Assembly: GCA_002897115.2 (NCBI GenBank)
Contig: BCIH01000004.1
Location: forward strand, 764,684 to 828,683
DNA: 64,000 bases
Direction: 5' to 3'
Origin: Prototheca cutis
Taxonomy: Eukaryota > Chlorophyta > Trebouxiophyceae > Chlorellales > Chlorellaceae
Below the pieces are notes generated by a model that ran no database searches, had not been told where the DNA came from, and saw nothing but the letters and a program-made list of their open reading frames with translations. Position 1 is the stretch's first letter; each line of letters starts with the position of its first letter. Positions 1-13,248 of this stretch are shown here, in pieces. The translations under genes and the position numbers were made by a program.

Positions 1-1084
1 ACCTCTGGGAGCCTGGAGGAGTTGAGAAGAAACAGACAGGGCAGCAATACGACGGCGGTGAGCAGCACCCTGTTGGGCGTGCGGCGCAGCCATCTGTCCA
101 CTCCAGACACTCCTCCAGAGCGACTCATCCTGCCCGCCCCCCCGCAGGAGGGCTGGCGCTGTGACGACGACAATCTACGGAGATCCTCCGGCCAGGCTTA
201 CAGGTGTCCCCTGGCTCAGCCCCGAGCAGTTTCCAGCAGGTCCGTGATCCCCGGATCTGATCGCATACTGAGCTGGTTTAGTTTGTATCATATTGTGCAT
301 GGCATCCTAGGTGACCAGGTGACTGGATTTCTCTCGTGGAGGTGCCAAGTGCGTTCACGACTGTCTCAGGCATGTCCTCGAGGGGACGGACGGACCCACA
401 ATCAATTGCAGTTCTGAACGGACTCGAGGTCGAGAGCGGCCATCATCCGCGCCATTGATGGGAGCGACTCGTACACTCTTTTTCACGGCAGTTGGGTATG
501 TATCCAGCATACAATTATGTTTAGGTTTTCGTCTGAACTTCTTGCATGTTTGCAGAATGTGCCCACCGGGGTTCGCAGTTGGAGCACGCTGGACTCCCTT
601 CACCCACCCAAACCTCTCAGGACTGTGCCATCTCGTCAAAAGCCCACCATTTGGAGTACTCCTACGCTACCGCTCCACATGCCATGACCTGTGTCCGCGA
701 GAGGCCGCAACAGGGAGAATGCCCGACCGTAAGCTTGTCGTGCGCGCATCCGTCGCATAGAAGAGTAGGGGGACCCACTGGTAACCTGAAAGCGTTCATG
801 AAGTGCACGAGTGAGCGACTGCACATTCATTTGGGGCGCCGATGGCAGTTTTGTCGTGAGAAATGAACTTGGGTGGCGCTTCCCGCCAGAGCGTCTTGTT
901 GATGCCAAAGCCACGCTTAGGGTTCTGGCACATCCCCGGTCTGCATGCACCCCAGACACGCCTAAAAGACACTGCGCGCGGTGAGCCATCAGGTGCATAG
1001 TGCACACACGAGTTGGTTGGATTCCATACACGTCAGCAACACTCGATACGCGCAAGGGTTCCGACACTGCAGCTTGGGAGTTCG
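1..1084. other. Left edge and upstream region of the PFP gene
   Basis: No gene is supported here. A plus-strand frame is open from the edge to a stop at 417, beginning with residues SGSLEELRRNRQ. It could be the last exon of a gene lying to the left, but it matches no family I recognise and GC-rich DNA often stays open this long by chance. The rest should hold the 5' untranslated region and promoter of the PFP gene starting at 1085. Confidence 0.3.
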
Positions 1085-4101
<3,017 letters not shown>

Positions 4102-4871
4102 GCAACTGAACGCGTGCGTGGCCAGGAGCATTGGATCCGTGGCTGCCAGGAGACCAGGCACAAGACGCTTTCTCTCAGAGTGTACTCCTTTCTACTACTC
4201 TTACCATTTCCACATGCTGACAAGCATGTCAGCCTGCCAGTGTCCCGGACCGCACCCCGGGCGCAACTGAAATTTTGAACAGGCCATGCTCCACAAGCCT
4301 GTGTTTCTGTCCTTTCTTCAGCTGGCATCATTCCAGTATTGTTTTTGTCTGAAAAGTACACCATGGGCATCTTGCATGAGCCCCCCTCAAAACACACACA
4401 AATGCCTACATCCTGCCTTGATTTTCGTCAGCAAATGTCCCGGGCAGCTTTTCTGAACAGCATGGAGCCCCCCCCCCCCCCCGCACGCGCCATTCATTCC
4501 CATCAGCGCTGCATCCAGTTTTGAACGAAGGAAAGGAAACAACCACCACGATCAGTGGTATTCACACAATTCTCCCCCCCAACAGGCCGCCATACATTGG
4601 TTTTGGCTCCACTCGCTGGGAGTTTGCTCCCTAATACTCAGGGCGGCGGCTGCTTTCGCTACCTTCCCAAGGGGTGTGATTTTTGAGATTCTCACTTTCG
4701 AGCACAATGCACCCCAGTTTCCATGCATGACCTCCCAAAATTTTGCCAGTTCCCTCCCAGGATTGAAACACGCCTGCCTGGGCTGAAATTGCATTCGCTG
4801 TAATGTCCCCTTGCATGGGCTTTGCTCCCCCTGCACGCACCAGGAGGGTGCTGGGGACAGATGACCTCTCT
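4102..4871. other. Convergent 3' region between PFP and the phosphatase
   Basis: No coding signal is seen. It holds the 3' ends of two converging genes. A plus-strand TGTAA at 4799-4803 could be a distant poly(A) signal for PFP, but it lies about 700 bases past the stop. Short homopolymer C-runs occur near 4467-4482. Confidence 0.5.
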
Positions 4872-6536
4872 TCAGGCTGCCACGCGGACTGGGCGGGGAC
4901 CCTGGTCGGCAGCGGTTGTGCCACCGCCGTTGTGGTTGCCGGCGGTGGGCGGCGGCACACGCTCCATCAGCCGCTGGACTGCCATGTCATGCCGGATTTC
5001 CAGGGCGGCGGGCGTGCCGTCCATGCAGCCCCGGGAAACGCCGACGTCAATCCGGAAAACCTTGCCTCCACACGCGGTGTTGATGCCCTGTTGTATGTCA
5101 GGGGGTGGGGTGCAGGGGTTGAGAAGGCACTCCCCCGTGCAAACCCCCTCACTGGGGTGCGGGGAATGCGAGGCAGGCAGCTTGCCAACCAACCATACAT
5201 GACCAGACTCAACCCACCTGTTCCTGGATGGTGTGGCCCACGACCATGCGTTTCGACCCCGGCACGGCGGCAAGCGTTTTCTCCAGCGCCGCGCAGTCGC
5301 AGACGGCCGGATCTTCGGCTGAAAAGTCCCGCGCCCACACGACGGCGCTGCGCCCTGCAAGGAAGCGCGGCGGACGAGGACCCGCGGCCCCCGCCAGCCA
5401 ATCGGCCGTCTCGCGGTTGAGCGCCTCCAGGCCGCGCGCCGCGTGCGCCGGCAGCACGCCGCCGTGGACAAACAGCGAGGAGCCCACCTGCAGCACGACG
5501 GGTCGCGGCTCCAGGAACCTGCGGGCCAGCGGGCCCGTGCCCGCACGCAGCGCCGCGTCGCGAGCCGCCATGCCCCGTACTGCCCAAAACTCACGCATGT
5601 GTTCGCGCCACGCCGCGTGCGGCACCGCAGCAGTCGCACCACCACCAGATCCGCCGCCGTCCTTTGGACCAGTGGTCTTGGAGTTGCCACTGCCGCCGCC
5701 GCCAGGGCCCGGGGCGGCAAAGCAGCCGCAGCGGCCCTTGAGGGCCAGTTCCAGCGCATGGGTGCGTGTCCATCGTTCAAATCCAGCGGCCGCGCCGTCG
5801 GTGGCATAGCGTGTATCCCCCACCGCGGCCATGACCTCGTGGTTTCCGTTGAGCAGGTGCAGCGCGCCGCCGGCCGCAGTCGCCTCGCGCTGCAGGCGCT
5901 CGAGCCAGTACAACAGCCGCACCTCGTCATCCCCACGGTCGAGCACGTCGCCCAGCTGAACAGCCGTCGTCGCACCGGCGGCCCAGCGGTCCTGCTCATC
6001 GATCAGACCCGCCACGCGAAACGTGCGCCGCGCCTTGTCAAAGTCGCCATGCAAATCGCCGATGGCAACCAGCCGCGACGCGGGGGGGAGTCGCGTGGGC
6101 CCATGCGGCGCCTGCACAGCGATTGAGAGTGGGTGTGTATGCGCATGTGCAAAAGGAGGCATGTCATGCCTGTGCCAGTAGCCACTGTCAGACACAGCCA
6201 AGAGGACAAAATCCAGGCCCTGAAACACTCACGCGGCCGTGCGGCCTGCGTGGGGCCACGGGACCCTGAGCGTGTGTGACGTCCACCATCGTCTCCACAA
6301 AGCTCGCCCAGATCTGCAGAATGGAATAATCCGCCAAGGCGTTGGCATGCCATGCCATGGAAACTCTCAATAGATTGCCTCATGATTCCAGTAGTGCCTG
6401 GATACAAAGGGCCTGGACTCTTAGGCCCCCCGTGCAACGTTAAAACGCGGCAGCACTGCCCATGCAAGCGTTGCAGTACCTTTTTGAACCCAGGAGGACA
6501 TGTGGCGCCGGATGGAGGATTGCTTGTGCTCGTCAT
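4872..6536 (-). CDS. Shewanella-like protein phosphatase (SLP), metallophosphoesterase
   Basis: This is a PPP-type Ser/Thr or Tyr phosphatase of the bacterial-like SLP branch known from plants, algae and some protists. Exons 6536-6480, 6313-6233, 6111-5218 and 5087-4872 join in phase to 415 residues. The metal-binding motifs appear in family order: VAIGDLHGD, LGDVLDRGDDE, LLNGNHEVM, FVHGGVLP and MVVGHTIQ, followed by FRIDVGVSRG in the last exon. An alanine- and glycine-rich insert of about 40 residues (positions 5650-5760) sits between the GNHE motif and the helical cap. Plant SLP1 is chloroplastic and SLP2 cytosolic; the 19-residue first exon does not look like a transit peptide, so a cytosolic SLP2-like protein is my guess. 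The start rests on a short first exon that splices in phase. The gene is head-to-head with the TEX261 gene. Confidence 0.88.
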
Positions 6537-7010
6537 GACGCAGACCTCTGGGGGTCACGCCCCAACAACCCTCGACCGCTCGAGCGGCTGCACTTGACGC
6601 GGTTGGGTTTGCGGCCTACCTTTCCCTCATGGTCCCACAAACTCAATTGGAACAAACAATCTCAGTGCTCTTCATGCTCAGCCGTTGGTGCGCCAAAATT
6701 GCACCAGACAGGTCCATGCATTTACGTGGGAGTCCGACAAACCACGAGCAGTCGCTTCCAATTGAAAGATCAAAAAGGAGAGGAGAGCCGACCCAGCCGA
6801 TCGCTGCGCAGCACTCGACAAGGATTTCAGGGTCCTGCTCTTGCGCATGCCCCCAGGCGCACGAATCAGACGCTGTGCAGTAGAGATCGACACGCCCGTG
6901 GATCGCAGGCTCCGTTCGCGTGAGACAATCCCCACAAGCAGACCCAGCTTGCTAGCAGTGTTCCGGACGCGCCTGTTGGGTGGGCCGGCCAGGCCCTGGG
7001 GAGAGCCTGG
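6537..7010. promoter_or_regulatory. Bidirectional promoter region, SLP phosphatase / TEX261
   Basis: About 470 bases separate two divergent start codons. No coding exon is supported. The position implies that it carries both promoters; I see no clear TATA box. Confidence 0.5.
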
Positions 7011-8016
7011 ATGTGGTTTCATCTCTCCACGTTTGTAGTATATGCAGGTACGAGGAAATGACTTGCATGGGGCTGGATCAGACCCGCCTGATCGCGTGAT
7101 TCTGTTGCGTTCCGGCCCGTGGTGACACGGGGCCCAGGGGAGGCATGGCGCCCCTTCCAGGGACCCTGTTCCGCATGTACGACCTCCCTGCCGCCGCGAT
7201 TGGGCGGAACAGGGATGTCTGCCATGTCCTCACACGCTCGCATCATGCCCTGGGCACAGGATTCTACCTTGTGATTGTCTTCCTGACCCTGGGCATCGCG
7301 TGCGCTCTATTCTACCTTGCTGAGCTCATCGAGGAATTTACCACTACGACAAGGCGCCTGCTCACATATCTCATACGAGTGCGTCGCTTGTGGTCTTGTG
7401 TGGCGCGTGTTTGCTGCATGTGCGTGTGGCCCTCCCTCGACCTGGCGCGGTCACTCCCGGGACCTTGCCCTGCCGGCCCTCCGCCACCGCCCAAACACAC
7501 ACTGCCCCAAATGCAACCACCACCGCCTTTCTTCAGGCCGAGCTTGTGCTCCATGTGGCGCTGCTCATAGACCGACAGCCCGTCCTGTGTTTGGTGACGG
7601 GAGCGGCGGCGCAGGTTGCCTACCATGCAGTGCTCAAGCGCTTCCCTTACAACACGGCGGGGCAGAGCACCAGCATGGCTGCCATCGGCCTGTTCTTCGC
7701 AGCGACAGGCCTGTGGGTGCGGCATTTCTGGGCGGAGCAGCACAGCATAGAGTACATGGTAGGATTTTGCCTCGTCACCACCTGGCTCACGCCCTTTTTC
7801 ATCCTGTTGGGCGTGACGGGCGATCAGTCGTCGCTGCCGGGCGCGGGGGGTTTCCCCTACGCCTCGCCTGCCCTGCAGCAACCCAGCGGCACCCCGGGCA
7901 AGAAGCAGCGGCGCGGGCTGGCACTCAGGATGTTTGACATCCTGCGGAGGAAGCGGGATGACGTCATTCCAGACATCATGTCATCTCTGCCAGGCCTTTC
8001 AAAGGAGAAGATGTGA
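7011..8016 (+). CDS. TEX261/SVP26-family ER cargo receptor
   Basis: This family of four-helix membrane proteins helps load Golgi glycosyltransferases into COPII vesicles. Three exons, 7011-7047, 7260-7378 and 7537-8016, give 211 residues, close to animal TEX261 at about 196. The 37-base first exon encodes MWFHLSTFVVYAG, resembling the animal protein's MWF start. It is followed by a hydrophobic helix and the conserved FYLAELIEEFTTTTRRLL. Further helices lie in exon 3 (LCLVTGAAAQVAYHAVL, TSMAAIGLFFAATG, VGFCLVTTWLTPFFILLGV). The C-terminus is basic and polar, as in the family. A start at 7145 would need unspliced sequence and was rejected. The gene converges on LARP1. Confidence 0.93.
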
Positions 8017-8573
8017 GGAGCGTCTGTCAAAGGCCCTTTGGTTTTGTGTCCTGCCCCTGGCTTGCCCTTGGTCCCACGCTGCTCCCCCAGGTGCTTCTCA
8101 TCTTCTTCTTCGACCGCAGAATAACAGGCAAACACTCACAGAAGACCATTTAGCAAAAACGCGAGGGTGCATGGGGCACGCGCCTGCCATGGTGGCTGTT
8201 TGAGGAATCGAGTTGAATCAGGGCATCAAAGCTGCAAACCTCGCCGCGCCGCAGGGCGTGCATGCCGCAATCTCTATGTTTCTTTTGTTTTTTTGTTCTG
8301 GGCATAACCAAAAACAGAAGGGTTTTCCTCTGCCATCAAGACACGCAAACTGCGCGTCCCGGCCACCGGCATGCGTATTCACAGAGGCGGCAAGGAAAAG
8401 GGTCGGGTACAAGGGGCCAGCAGCAGCGCTTGGGAGGCTGCTGCTGCCGCCGCTGCGTCAGATTCGGCGATGGCTCGCCAACACGCCGCTGCTGCACATC
8501 AGCCGGCGTGCGTCTGCTGCCGCGGCTGGTCGTGCGGCCGCTGGGGGGTGGGGTGGTGTCATCTGCAGCTCGT
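8017..8573. other. Convergent 3' region, TEX261 / LARP1
   Basis: No coding signal is supported. A GCN-rich stretch (8420-8530) gives open frames on both strands through composition alone. Confidence 0.5.
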
Positions 8574-11500
8574 TCATGCTGCAGAGACGGCCGGTGCCGC
8601 GACGCCGTTGGCAGTGCCCTTGCGCCCGGCACCCTCGGCGCCGCGGATGGCCTTGGCATCGCCCGTGACGGTGTTGTGCGGCTTGTATTGCGACGCCTTG
8701 GACCGGAAATCGTTGATCGTCCGGAACTCGGTGTCCAGCAGTGACTTGAGCTGCAGTGGTGGTGGGGGGTGATGAATCTGAGCTCCCAGCCTCCATGGGA
8801 TGGACAGGCATACATGCATGCGTCATGTTACCCAGAATCATCTCATAGACATGCAGGTCCAAACAAAACACGGAGCAGCCTCAGTTAGGGACAATCGAGA
8901 AGATAGGTGTCCGCATGGCATGACGACATGCCAGTCAGAATTAGCATGGAGATGAACATCACAGGCTGCCGTGCTTGTTTGTTTGGGTTGTTCCAGTGTC
9001 TCATGCAAAACAAAGGCCATTTCCCATCCTGTCTTTCTATAAGAAAACCGCTCGACGGCTACCTTGGGGTTCATCTCCATGTTGGAGCCCTTGGGGAATC
9101 CGTGGTAGTTGTGGAAGGCCCAGAGCTTCTCCAGTCCATACAGGAATCCGTTAGTATAGTCCTGGAGAAAAAGGTGTGCGTGTGCGTGTGTGTGTGTGAG
9201 GGGGTGTTGGCGTCACAACAAACAGTGCTCACAGAGATTGGAGACTGACCACCCACTACGTAACCGCGCAACCCCCTCCGCCTTGGAAAACTGCACTGCC
9301 CACATTCGTGTACTCCCTGCACCAAAACCAGAGACAAAAGAAACCCACAATTCTCACCTGCAGCACATGCTCCTCAAACTCGCGATAGAGCTGCCCATCG
9401 AACGACTTTTCGAGGCCGTAGGAGTAGAATCGAAACAGGCACTCCAGACCGTACTGGTAGTCATTGGCTGCATCCTCCAACGCATACCTGCGATAGGTTG
9501 GTCGAAAATGCGTGTGTGTATGTGTGTGTGGTAGTGGTGGGGGGTCATTTTGTCGTGCCTTTGGTGCCTTTGGTGCCTTTGGTGCCGTGCAGCCGTGCAG
9601 TGCGGCCCCCCCCCCCCCCCCCCCCCCCCCCATGCTCACCTGCGGAAGTCCTCGTACATGGACCTGTTGAACTTGTCCCGCAAGAAATAGCACCAGAAGC
9701 GGAAGAGCGTGTTCATCTCCTCGCTGTGTCCAATGCCGCGCTCAGCACGTTCGGCCACGCATCGTGCGTGGAACTTTTCGTACTTGATCTGCGTGAAGTT
9801 GGCGGCCTCCAGCAGTGCGTGGGAGGGGTGCTGGAACTTGCTGATGGGCGCAGAGGAGCCCAGCGTGCCGTAGCGTGGGGACCCCCCGGCAGAGTGCAAC
9901 CCTGACAGCCGAGTGCGCGTGGCCGGGGATACGCCCAGTAGCCCCGCCCCGTGTTCGGTGGGCGTGGACCCTAGGACCCAGCCGACGGCCGTGGACTGCG
10001 GCCGCGCAGCAGCGGCGCGGGGCGCGGCACGGCCGCCGCGGCCGCCAGCGCCCTTGGGCAGCGACGCTGGATAAAAGGCCGACGCCGCACCTCGGGCGCC
10101 GGCGCGTGCGCTGCGCGGTGGGCGGGTGCTGCCGGCGGCTTCCTGGTACGAGGCGGACAGCGACGACCGGCCCGAGCCGCCGGCGCCGCGCTCGCGGTCG
10201 CGGTCGCCTGTGCGCAACGTGGCCAGCTCGCGGGCGTAGAGCTCCAGGCCGTCATTGATTGCCTGCGCCATGTCCGAGTCGGCGCCGGGCGCGACGGCCT
10301 TGGCGGGGCTGCGGTGCGAGGGCTTTACTACGATCAGCCGCGCCACGTCCCGGTCCGACAGCCGTGTTACGGCTGCCGAGCCGCCGGCAGCCACCGCCCC
10401 TGCGACGACCGCCGCAGCAGCGCTGCGGGCAGAGGGCTGTTCGGATCGCTCCTCGCGCTCCTCGTCCAACTCAAACATGGCATCGTCCTCGGCACCGACC
10501 TCGTCCAGCGGCGGCAGCAGGGCAGACGTGCCGGGCGACAGCACCGCCGAGTCCAGCATCAACGACGAGTCAAGTGTTTCTGACGGCGTGGCCAGCGGCG
10601 CGGCAGCCCCGTCGTCCGCGTCCTTTCGCGTAGCGGCAGCGGGCTCGCTTGCACCATCCTCGCGGTTGGCGGCAGCGGCAGCGGTGTCTGTCAAGGACTC
10701 GGCGGCAGCAGTATTTTCAACGTCGTATCCGGCAGCTACCCCGGGGTCGCGCTGGGCCTCAGGCAGAACCCAGCGGTCCCAGGCTTCACGCGGCCTCAGA
10801 GCGGCGCCATCGGGTGACACCTCGACCGTAGTGGAGGTCTGCATGGCCGCCGCGATGACGGCGGGTTCGGGGGTGAGCATGCGCACGCGGTTAAATGCCG
10901 CGATGACTGACACCGGGATCCAGCCGCCGGCGTCCATCTTGGACCGCAGGAACAGGTCGCGGACGAGGTTGCCGACGGAGAAGTAGTAGTCCACCTGTGT
11001 GCGGATGGCCTCCTGCACCTGGCTCACGGGCGGGCCAGGCAGGCCTACCAGCGCAGGGCTGACGCCGTAGGCCGATGGCGGGTAGTACACCGCGGGGATG
11101 GCACCCGCCGCGGCCGCAACCGCCGCGGCGGGGGAGTAAAGCGCGTACGCGGGCACACCCGCGGCATAGGCGCGACCGGGGGCCGAAAAGCCCGCAGAAC
11201 CCGACCGCCCACGGCCGCCGGCAGAGGCACCACTCGCCGACGAAGAGTTGACACCGGCTGCGCCGCGGTTGGCGCGGCCCGTGCCCGCGGGTGCGCTGCT
11301 GCGCTCCAGCGCCGGCGTCGCGGCGATGGGCGCGGAGGACGCTCCGCCAGCGGCATCGGTGGCACCACCAACGCCACCGTGCTCGGCAGCAGCTCCGACG
11401 GGCCGGCCGGCAGTGCGGGCACGGTCCGAGGCACCGCGAGTGCCCGAGCCGGGCTTGGCGGCGCGGGCCGAGGTGGCTTCGCCACCCCGTGCCGCGGGGC

Positions 11501-12236
11501 CCGCATCGCCAACGGGCCTGCTACCTTGGTGCTCGGCGGCCGCTGCGGCGGCCGAGGCACGAACGCCGGCCGACAGGCCAGAGACGGGCATGGAAGAGCG
11601 GCCGCCGCGATCGCGGCGCCTGGAGGAGGCGCCGGCGCCGGCGCGGTCCGAGACGGCCGCGGCTGCGGCGGCTGCGGCCGCAGCGGCGTCGGCCGCGCGG
11701 CGCTCCTTGCGCGTCTGCGGCTGCTTGGCATCGACCAGTGTCGGCCAGTTGCCGGCCAGCGCGGTCACGGCCGCTGCGGCTGGCTCGGTGCCCTCCCGCA
11801 CCGCGCCGCCGCTCGGCACCTTCCAGGCGGGCTTGGTGGGGCGAGCCACCTCCTCTGCAGGCTCCGCCTCTGCCGGCGGCTGCTCGGCAGTGGGCTCGGC
11901 GGAAGACTCGGGGGCAGGGGACCCGGCACTGGACCTAGACTCATTGGTCGGTTCAGGGGCCGCGTCAGTGTTTGGTGCTGGGTCCGCCTGGGACCCGGCC
12001 TCCTGGTCTCCGGAGTCTGGCACGGGCTGGGAGGCGCCCTCTCCCGTAGCAGGCTGTTTTCGCACCACGGCGTTCCACGCCATGGTGAGGGGCTTGGGAG
12101 CGGACGCGGCGGCGGGTGCCACAGCCTCTATCTCCTCGGGCTGCACGGATGGGAACGGGCTGGGGGCGTTTTGGAGGGCGGAGGTGGCTCGCGACGCAGG
12201 CCCACCGCCGGCATGCAACGAGGTGTCGGGTCCCAT
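8574..12236 (-). CDS. LARP1: La-related protein 1 (LARP1), La motif plus DM15 region
   Basis: LARP1 binds the cap and 5' TOP sequence of ribosomal-protein mRNAs downstream of TOR and controls their translation and stability. Exons 12236-9640, 9487-9358, 9161-9063 and 8750-8574 join to exactly 1000 residues. The first 400 residues are Ala/Gly/Ser-rich and disordered; they hold short conserved pieces such as LTMAWNAVVRK and NWPTLVDAKQ. The La motif starts near residue 410 (VDYYFSVGNLVRDLFLRSKM, then WIPVSVIAAFNRV). The DM15 helical repeats begin in exon 1 (FLRDKFNRSMYEDFRR) and run over exons 2 and 3 (FRFYSYGLEKSFD, LWAFHNYHGFP). The tail is basic. No separate RRM is visible beyond the La motif, as in other LARP1 proteins. 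Intron 1 begins with a G26 run on the sense strand. Confidence 0.93.
9606..9631. repeat. 26-base C/G homopolymer at the start of LARP1 intron 1
   Basis: Twenty-six consecutive C on the plus strand read as G26 in the LARP1 pre-mRNA, starting eight bases into the intron after the donor GTGAGCAT. Its true length may be uncertain because homopolymers are error-prone. Confidence 0.95.
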
Positions 12237-13248
12237 CCCGCTCTACCGGCGCGCGTCTACCATGCGAATTACCTTTGTTAATGGGCTATCATGACTTGCG
12301 TCTGGCTCCAGGGCCCGGGGGCTCTGCTCCCCTTCAGGCCCGGCCTCAGCTGACATAGGCCCGTGGGCGCCCAGGCTAGCAAAGTCCAAAGCGATGTGGG
12401 CGACGGCCACAGGATTCCCCCCAACACCAGGGGAATACCGTGTCTTGCCCTTAAGACGAAAGGAACAGCGTACTCAGAACGTTCGTGGGACGAAGAGTTC
12501 TGGGTATACCCCTCCTTTGTCTCGTCCGGATACCCCGCAGGGGATGTCCTGGGAGGTGGGCGGGCCGATCCTATTGCAGCTTCCAAGCTGCAAAAGCTTG
12601 CACTGGAAAGCTTTCCAGCGTATTCGACGATCGCAGGGAGGGTACACCCCCTAACGTTTGTTTCGCCGGGAGGGGTGGCCGGGACGGCGCAGCCGTGTGG
12701 ATTTTGGCGCTTTCCGGGTTTGCCATGATGGATGCACGTCCAGTGGCAGCCGACAAAAAATGGTCTGTCGGACGGGTTCCCTGCTTCGACTCTCGATAAT
12801 ATGCATCAAATGGACGCAATCCATGAATTTCCAAAAAAATATAGACAGAGTGTGCATGTGCATGGGCTGGTGTGGGCTCGCTGGAACTCCTGTGGGGCCC
12901 AGCACTCTGCGTGGCTAAGCTTTGGGAGTTTGACATACACCGAGGGCATCATCCAGAAGGTTCCGACCATTTGCTCACTGATCTCCGGCTCTGTGCTCGT
13001 GTTTGGTTAGTGTATGCAGATGCATGCCATTTTGGCAACGCATCAGAGGGTGATGTCGTGACCATGGCCATGTCCTTCCTGGGCTCCAGAGTCGGCAGCC
13101 GATTCCGCCGCGCACTCTTGCATGCATGGCATTCCAGCCCAATTCATGCACCTGATGATGATGTGGTTGCATGCAATGCTCTGTTCCTTGGGTCATGAAT
13201 GCATGCTGAAGCGTGAGCATGATGCATGGCCGACCATCTGCCAGCTCG
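12237..13248. other. LARP1 upstream / HARE-HTH downstream region
   Basis: A kilobase lies between two minus-strand genes. Open frames exist on both strands (for example plus 12363-12728), but none shows family similarity or good exon boundaries. It should contain the LARP1 promoter and the 3' end of the HARE-HTH transcript. Confidence 0.45.

Noticed and set aside
7145..7570. Frame starting MAPLPGTLFRMYD as the N-terminus of TEX261
   Set aside because: It crosses a good intron (GTACGA to CACAG) and adds residues absent from the family; the 37-base exon at 7011 fits better.
11248..12294. 348-residue plus-strand open frame
   Set aside because: It is antisense to the disordered part of LARP1, a composition artefact.
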